From Trissonchulus latispiculum (lineage: Eukaryota > Nematoda > Enoplea > Enoplida > Ironidae): a DNA stretch of 64,000 nt. Location of the stretch: contig JASAND010015763.1 in assembly GCA_030248195.1 (NCBI GenBank), forward strand, positions 1 to 64,000. Reading direction: 5' to 3'. This document shows positions 51,301 to 60,300 of the stretch, one piece after another (the stretch's first letter is position 1; each line of letters begins with the position of its first letter). The notes beneath the pieces are model-generated. The model was not told where the DNA came from. It was given only the letters and a program-made list of their open reading frames with translations, and did no database searches. The position numbers and the translations under genes were made by a program.

Positions 51301-54300
51301 GTTGCTATCGGAGTCTGCAATAGAGTCTAGACGTCTCTACAATATGAACGAAGCTTGCACCAGGATGTGTGTGGATGGATGAATAACGCGAATGAAATAA
51401 GGGCTAGCAGCCTTGTATTGTAATGTTAATACAGAAGTACCATATTATCGTAGGAGTAATCTTATTGCTTTGTAACTTCCTTGGGGTCAGACAGCATTGG
51501 CTTAGTTGTTATATTAGAAAGTGAGCTGTTCAACTTTGTATTAATTTCTGCTTTTATGAACGTGCTAACTTTGAAAGCGCTGTTTAGATTTTTATAACTT
51601 AAGACTTAAAACATTTATTCTAGAAGAAATTAAGAAGTTAATTTATGGTAAATGTTATTGTAACACTTATATAATTAGCGTTTTAGCTTTCCATGGCTTT
51701 CTAGCAATTTTTCTTGTTTTCACCGTTAATTACGAAAATCAGATTTACATTTTACAACGCATTTACATTTACATTTTACAAATTTAATTCGCAACTTGAT
51801 AAATTTGAGTAGCTTCTTATCTTAACTTACAAATACTAAATTTTGTTATAAATGTTTGTACAAATGGGGTAGGCGAAATAGTTTTTATTAAACTTTCCAT
51901 ACCTTATGCCAAAAAACAGTTCCTCACAACTATGTCTGTACGCATTCTGCGCAATTTGCCAAGCAATTTCGCCTTTTAGGCTGTTTTATTAATGGATTAT
52001 CGCTAAGATTTCAAAAAAGATCGAGAGGAAACCAGCACGTTAAACCCATAATCACTGAATTAGCGGTCTGAAAACTTTGCTTTCAATTTTGCACGAGTTT
52101 CCAAGATATCCCTTTTAAGGTGGTGGTATCCTTTTGTACCGTGCTTTTGGGTGATTTTTTTGAAACACTATGAAACACTTGAAAATTTTCGCAGTATTGG
52201 TGGTTGGAAAGAGCTTTATACATCATTTTAAAGCTTATTATCTGTAAATTCACAGGAGCTTACGACACTGGCAAAACTAGCCAAAAATAGCAGAAATTTT
52301 CAGATGTGCTAACAGGATGAATATAGACCAAACATTTTTGAACATAGATTTCTCAAAACTGAAGAATCGCCCAAAATTTTTTCTTGTGCTATCATGCATA
52401 GAATATATGGGCCGAGGGACGATTTTTTGGATTTGGCTCGAAAAGCCTCAATACTCCAGAAAATCCGGCAAATGTGCGGCGACACGAAATTTCGCAACTT
52501 TGTATTCAGTTTTCTCGCAACTGGAGTTGTTTTTGCTCAAACCATCCCTCCGCAGAAGTACGAATTTCGATTCTACCAAAAATCTTTGGAATCCGTCGAG
52601 TAGTTTTTGAGAAATCGATGTTCGGGACAAAATAATCGCAGTTTCGCAGCTTAAAGCAATAAAGTTAGGCTTATAGGCATTCATAAAATGTGCATTTAGA
52701 CGCTGTATCGATTGAGTATAAATAAGCCAACTTTGTCCAAAACATGTGGCAGTAATATTGAAAAAACTGATTTCCTCAAAAATACCCATTTTTTGACCCT
52801 CAAAACAGTTTTTTGCTTGTGCTGACTTAATCACTGGAGATAGCTCAAAAGTTGTAAAGCAAAAAAGATTCATTTTCGCATCCTCTTTCCAGCTATCACA
52901 ACCAATCCCGTGTACTGACTACCTACTTGGTTCCTAGGGCTAAAACCCAAAGCTTTCTTATCTTTTAGCCTAAGAATACCATCCCAGAAATTTAAAGAGC
53001 ACGGAAATTAGGTTCTTTTGTAAGTTTTATCGACTTACGTAAAAGATTAAAGTCGCATGAGTGAAAAATACCCGAAAGGAAACCAGCACCTTAAATGAAA
53101 TATATACTGAAACCAATTTCTTAATTGAAACCCGGGGGAGATGTAAGGGAAGCAGGCATAGGAAAGATTGATACGCCTGCAATGGGAGTTCAGCTGATGG
53201 TCCCGTGGTGTAGTGGTTTAGCATGTCTGACTCTAGAGCAGAAGGGCCGTGGTTCGATCCCTGGCGGGACCAATTCTTTACTTTCAATGGTGAGTGAAAA
53301 GCTGAACCTCCCTCTTCCCTTCTCTCTTCTAGGTCCTGGTTTCGTGGGTACGAGGGTGCCTGACGCCTCCTGTTCGGGCTTGTCCTTGGTTTCTTCCTGG
53401 TCAATCAGCCCTGGTAGAAGCGCTACAATGCCAGTAGTCCAGCTCCGGACCACCTACGCAAGCACGAGTGAAGAGTTAGTTTGATGTTCAGCTTAACCTT
53501 AGAAATAAAGTTTTTAGCTATATATCAAAATAACGTTTTTTTGCAATTGCATCATAGACTCAGCAGAACAATTTGAATTTGAAAAATTTGAATAATTAGA
53601 ATAGAACTTAGGTGATTGTATCCTTTTGTGTAGTGGTTTTTGGAAACGCTATAACGTTCGCAATTGTCGGAGTTGGAAGCAGTTATCGTTTTATAGCTTG
53701 TAACCAGCACATTCACACGGGTTTACAAAACTAGAGGAATTAGCAAAAACTAGCTAAGCTTTTCAGACACCGGCAAAACACAGACCATCAATCTTTGAAC
53801 AACAATTTCTCAAAACTGTAGCATCGGCCAAAATTTCTTTAGTGAAAGCCTTACCAGCAACTTAAGTTAATTTTGCTGGTTCCAGCTGACATAAACCATC
53901 TTTAAACAGTATGTATAATTTCAGATTTCATGGGAGAAAACGAATGCACGTGTGCCAAAGAATTGTTTTCAACTGAACCTTTCCAAAATTGTGCCGCCAG
54001 ACAACGCAAATGATGTTTACTATATAGGATTACAACAGTCTAAAGGAATCCTCCTTGTCAGCAATAATTGGTATCAGCATAAAATTTTGTCGAAAATTCT
54101 TCAGCGTCCAGATGCAAAGAAAAAATTTGTTAAACAACTTTTTAATTCCTTTTCGGCAAAGACGAGTTGCAAACCCCTGGGGTCACTGGATCTTCCCGAA
54201 AGCATACTGCTAGGATCTATTCAAAAACCTTTTTTGTTGGAGATGCCTTCGCGCCTTTGTGAAAGAAGTGAGCAGATACTTTCTAGATGTTGTTGTTCTC

Positions 54301-57300
54301 CTAGTGTCTAGTACATGAACCAAATAATTAAGGCCTGCATTAATGAGGCGTGCCGAACGGCTCTGAATTCGGCTGAATGCTGATCTGAAATTCGAAACTC
54401 TGTTTCCTTTGTTCCGCAATAACAGTTTATGAGACTGTTGTAATTGTGTGTATTTGTTGAGGTTACTCAGTATTCCTATATCTCAACAAGTTATTTATTA
54501 TGTAATCTTTGAATCGATAGTTGATTTTACCGAATTTTTGTTTGTTGCATAACGCAGTCTCCGTCATGTCCAAATCAAATTGCAGTGAAACCAATCACGT
54601 ATATACTGTGATTTCTGAACACTGAGGATGTGGGAGATAACTGGTAGTGTCCTATGTTTGAGTTTTGCTTTTAGTTTGAATGACACTTTATTTAATTTGC
54701 GTAAATTTTAATGCAGTCTGAAGAGTGTGATGCATTAGAATTTTATGCCTTTCTTGACGACTTTGATTCCGATTCGGAAGACATGGACTGGCTGTTTATG
54801 AATGATTCTACCACAGTTCAGATTGGTCCTCCTCCGTTAAAAAGAAAACGGGGAAGACTGTCGCTGTACGAAAAGTATCCCAAAATCGCCGAAATTGTAA
54901 GCCATTTTCATTCTCAAACTGCATTTGGTGCTCACGACCAGCGGAATAGCCGTTGAAGAGCTCAAACTTAAAACCAATCAGGAACTAAGAAGAAGATATG
55001 ATCCAGAGTCCCTTGTTCTTAGTTGGTCAAGCATTCGCAGGTAGGGTTTACCTCCTCACACGGGCCACATGCACTCCTCTATGATATGGTAATTAATTTC
55101 GAACATCCTCATAGGCAAAACGACTTTGCCACGAACGAACGCGATGACTTCCAGTTTACTGTCAGCCAAATTAATTTTGCTTTGGTGTTAGGACAGTTCT
55201 GTTCAGACGAAGTCTATCATGATGTCGTCTAACAACAAGAATAAAGTCAACATAAGAACGGTTGCCGTCAGTCAATATTATAGAACACAAGGAATTCACG
55301 ATTTAGTCAGGGTGGGGAAAAACACACCCACCCAGAGAACACAAGGTAGCAGATATAGAGACCAAGTATAGCGCGAATGAAAGCGCGATCTTTTTACAGT
55401 AAAGCCATGCCCATATGTTTGGTCTGGGCCAAAGCAGTCTATTCCGGTAGTGTTCCAAAGTTGACCCCTCAAAACACCTTTAAGACATAAGAAATTTTAA
55501 ATTTTGCTAAGCTTATTTCTAGGAACCTATAAGGAAAACTTAGGTAGTCTTTGGCATAGGGGTATATGTGGACCACCTCTAGCGTTTGGTATAGACGGCA
55601 GCCTCCTACCTTTTATCCAGGCTGAGTACTGGGTGTGTTTTTCTCCCCGTTGATTTTGACCCCTCAGCGGGGAAAACACACCACCCGATTTTTTCAAAGT
55701 CTGATGTGTAGTTCTGAGCAATACTGGTGCTCTTAAACGATAAAGCGGGTATTATTTTGTACTTCTGGTTAAAAAAATACGCATTTAAAGCTTCTAATAG
55801 CTCATAAATTAAGGATGAAGATTTGCTGCACCATCGTGCCAGGTTTCATATGTTTACAAGGCAAACTTTTTAAAATTTGAAAGAACTTTATAAAATTGCA
55901 ATTTAAGGGCAAAATAATTTAAATAATGATAAACAATGCCATTTTTAAGTGTTTTGGTATATTTATATTTGTCAGGGTGCCGTTTTGCTGCGATATTCAG
56001 TTATGCGAGTTCTTGACAATGACGCAAAATGCTGCTCAAAATATTTTCATAACGTCGTTTATCACGGTTTCTATCTACTTGCTCTGCCATTACCAGAAAT
56101 TCTAACTTTAACGTGTACTCGGATGAGATCTACAGTTCTGATCATTCCTTACTATTCAATCCCAATGCAAGGACTGCTGAAATGCAGCCTGATTTTATTT
56201 CTCAATTAAAATTTATGCTATCGCACTGCTGCCGTGCCGTGCTGCTGCTGCCACGAATTTTCGTGCGACCGTCAAATTTGTGCCTGCTGCGATAGCCCTG
56301 TAAGGGCTGAAAAATTTAAGACTATTTTAAAGAGGTTTGACGGACAATTAGAAATACCTTGCTTCAATGAAAAGATGCTGGCGGAATATTATAAAACATT
56401 TCTGAACCACTTACATCTTCCTACTTCAAATGCTCTTGAAGATTGTATCCCCAGTGGTGTTTTAGATATTTATAAACATTGTATGTACGTTTTTCTTCGG
56501 AAAGAGACAAGAAAAGGCATAATTCTTTAATGAATCAGTAGTTACTGTGAATAGTTTGAAAGGATTTAATCCTGCTATGTTACTATTTAGTGATTTATTG
56601 AATTATATTTGTTGAGTTCTTAAAACTAATTTTGTTTAATTGCAATATCGTGTATGGTATCTAAAGTCAAAATGCTAAAATGTTTACTCCTTACAGTTAA
56701 ATGCAGCAGTCATTCAGACGAACTGAACGACACTACTCAAAATTTAAATTGGATAGGCAGGACATATGTGACAATGTTTTGTCTGAAAATGAGCAGAATC
56801 CGTGGCCATAAGATTTTTCATGGTGTACTCCCTTAAGGGGACGCTCGCTTCTATTATCGGGATTACGGATACAAGATTTAGACTGTTTGTCCAATTTTAA
56901 GTACATTTCATACGAGACTACAATGGTTGGTGGGCTATGTCCTGACAAAAGTTTGGGAGGCGACTCCAAGTGATTAGATAGCTACCATTATGGCTTACAA
57001 AATAAAAATTATATTAAAGCTCCATACCATAAATTATGCACTCTGTGAAACAGCATAAACATAGTTTACAACGATATGCCTTGTTTTCTGTCTTCTTCAG
57101 ATTCCATTCAGTACATTCCGCGAGATATTACTTTCCAAATTTTCTGAACGTTTATAAAATACTCAAAATTGCATAAACGAAAAACTGAAACGAATGCGCC
57201 CCTGTGCTAGGTTCATTTATACATTTGTTCAAAATTTAAGCTGATTTTATTTAGCCATTAATGAATGACACTATTCAGAAAAATTGAACTTATTCCTGAG

Positions 57301-60300
57301 GTGTAAGTCGCAAGCCTGGTTTCTAAAATTCGGCAGAGTGCTAGTATTTAGGACCGATTACAATTGCTGAAAGTGCGAAAGAGATTGGCTGAGTAATGAA
57401 TGCAGGAGGCCGTTCCCAGTTATGGAAGCACCCCCTTAAGTAGGTGAATATGAAGTGTGGTTGTAATATGAAAGTAATCAAGTTTCATCATCTCTGTTCG
57501 AATTATCATGTTTGCTTCTAACCAAAACTGTTACTTTTACACTATTAAAATAAAGTTTAAACAAATATCTAACTTTTCTGTTGATTAGTCTGTTGTATTA
57601 AGTATAAGGTCTATATTAAATTAGTCGAATTATATTAGGTTTATATTTATATATATTGTCATATAGTATAATATAACATAATAGTTAAATATGCTTTTGT
57701 CATATACGAAAATATAACGTGTAATTGTAAATTCAAGTATTTTTAGATTTTAGAAAATTAAAGTTAGATTGTATCAAAGATTTATTGAAAATGCTGAATA
57801 TGAATTTAATATATCAAATGCCACTAACTACAACTTATGGAATCATAATAAGCCATTTTAAGGTGGTGATTCCTTTAGGGCAAAATTGTTGGTTGACGGG
57901 TCAAGTCAAGATGCAATTTAATGAAACATTCCACCATAAGTTAATTTGTCGTTCTAACAGCGTTCGCGCAATCCCGCTTCAAACTTTGAAACTTCTGTAA
58001 AGGGCAGATTTTGCCGATTTCTGGCAGTAGAGCAGCAGCTACATAGTTATTATTATAATCATTCGAAACATCATTATAATCATTCGAAACAGCTCGTTGA
58101 ACTATACATTTTCGCTTTTTGCTTTCATTTCTTTATCTTTATAGATCTTTTCTATGATGAAATATAGCCGAACTTCTTATTTTGGAGTTGAAAACTTATC
58201 CGTTTTGCAGAAATCGAATAATCCACCATTTCTTGAGCTCCGCAAGCCGTAAAATTAAAATAAGGTGTCTATTTAAAGGTCTCGTCGAGGTCGTTTATCC
58301 GTGGCATTTATAATCATTAAACAGCTACCTCGTACGCTGTATCATGGAAAATGTAGGTTTGCTAAAACATGACCAATTTTTTCAGCGATTGTGGAGTAAC
58401 TACTATTCAAGCTAGAGGGTTGCCACTTACTCGATAAGCTTTGCATAAAAATATTGCGGAACCCTTTTTAGTTGCTCTGGTTGCTGCTTTCTAGCTGATG
58501 TGGTCGCTTGTCAGAGTTGGGAAAGAATACAAAATCCAGGTTATGTTTTAATTAGTTTCTTTATAATGAAAATTTCATAATAATTAAAAAGGGTCTCCAG
58601 CTATTTGATAGGGTAATCGAATGCTGTACTCCTGCTACAAATGCTATATTCCTCTAAAAGGAGTCACCACCTTAAGATGGCACATAAGCGATTACCGTCA
58701 CAATGCAAGAACGCTAATGTGCCACTAACTACGAGAATATAGCATTTGTGCAACAGAAATCAAAGCCACACATTGCTAATAAAAGCCAACAATGTTCTAG
58801 AGCAAACTAAAACCACTTATCGTCAGTGGACGCAACTAACGATACAGTTCCAGAACGCCCTTTATGTACTACTAACTAAGTCAGATTCAGGTCAACCTTC
58901 TACTTGCAACTATCAAATGGGTGGATACCGACCTACTCCATGTTCAAAATTCCAAATATAGTAGCACGAAGTAGCTCTATTTCTGATTATAATATTGTAG
59001 GGAAGTGTGTGATATCTTTGGGCGACATCAGAGAAGTTGAAAACAATTGGCATAAACAATGTTACTGCCCCTCCAGATGCCAGTAAAATCTTTACGTTGT
59101 TATTAATCGGATTTGATTGGCGTATTTCATAGTGAATAATAAAGTGTACTGACTGTAATAAAGTATGTAATGCAATGTATGTAATGTATGTGATGTAATG
59201 TAATTCAATGTAAGTATGTAATGTAATGTAACCTTACTACAAATACGAACCTGTTGTACACTTTTTTACTGTTTTAGCGATGTTACGTATGAATCGACCA
59301 TATCAACTATTCAAATCCAGGTACCGTATTAAGATTTTTAACACGTTGGCTGCGTTAGTCCTTTTCCCAGAAATACCGCTGGTGCGACTCCATTATTTTT
59401 CAATGCAATGAATATTTTATTGTCTTTTTCATGTTTTCCGATCACACATGACTCAGTGATGTCACACGTAACTTTATATACCGCCGCCCACCGGTGGGCG
59501 GCATCGCACATAAGTTATATTTTTTACAAATGTGCGTTTGCCGCCCACCGGTGTCGGCACTATTTCAGTAGTAATTTCATGGTTTCTTGTTTGTTTTGAA
59601 CCATTTATCAATTATTTTTTGTTGTTTGGACTAAATGAAGTTAGCTGACCTCTAAAACTGTTGCAAAACTAAAGTTTTTTTACGATTTTCCAATTTTGAA
59701 AATTTAAATTTTTGATTGTCTGAAATGTGCGTTGCCGCCCACCGGTGGGCGGCAATATTTATATTAGGAGAAAGAGAATTCTTTCCTTATTTGCTTTATG
59801 CACTTTCCAATCTGTTCAAAATGTGCGTCTTTGCAAGAGAAATATATTAAAATTATGCTTCAAATCGCCCACCGGTGGGCGGCGCCGCACATGCTGGAAC
59901 TCAAGCGCCGCCCACCGGTGGGCGGCATCGCAGCCAACGTGTTAAATAGTAATAGTGAAATAGCAAAATAGTAGTGAAGGGCTTTGCTTTGGATTTACCA
60001 AATTCAAACCGATTAAAACTAAAAAAATTGATAAATGGGTTTGATCTGAGTGAGCAAATTCCGACATTGTCATTAGAAGCCATTTTGTATTCCTTCTTCA
60101 GATTAATGAATTAGTATATAGTCGTTTGTATCTGCTTCATTCTGCTCACCTTCTCCAGCGTCAACTAATCTTTAAAATCCTAGGATAATCCAAGAAACAC
60201 TCAAAACGTGACTTCAATAGCAAACACGACAGTTGCGTTCGCTTCGGCAAACAGTGTAGATGTAGTAACTAATATATCCAGTAAATATTGTATTTACTAG

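Noticed and set aside
53199..53272. Functional amber-suppressor tRNA
   Set aside because: The T stem is broken, the anticodon stem has a mismatch and a SINE body follows. It is a retroposon head.
53926..54010. Alternative frame ENECTCAKELF with C-x-C resembling the channel's cysteine segment
   Set aside because: No donor occurs before a stop, and exons 13-14 already supply the full cysteine set in matching phases.
59158..59235. Possible CRISPR-like or regulatory array
   Set aside because: It is a degenerate microsatellite without spacers; nothing in the window suggests a prokaryotic system.
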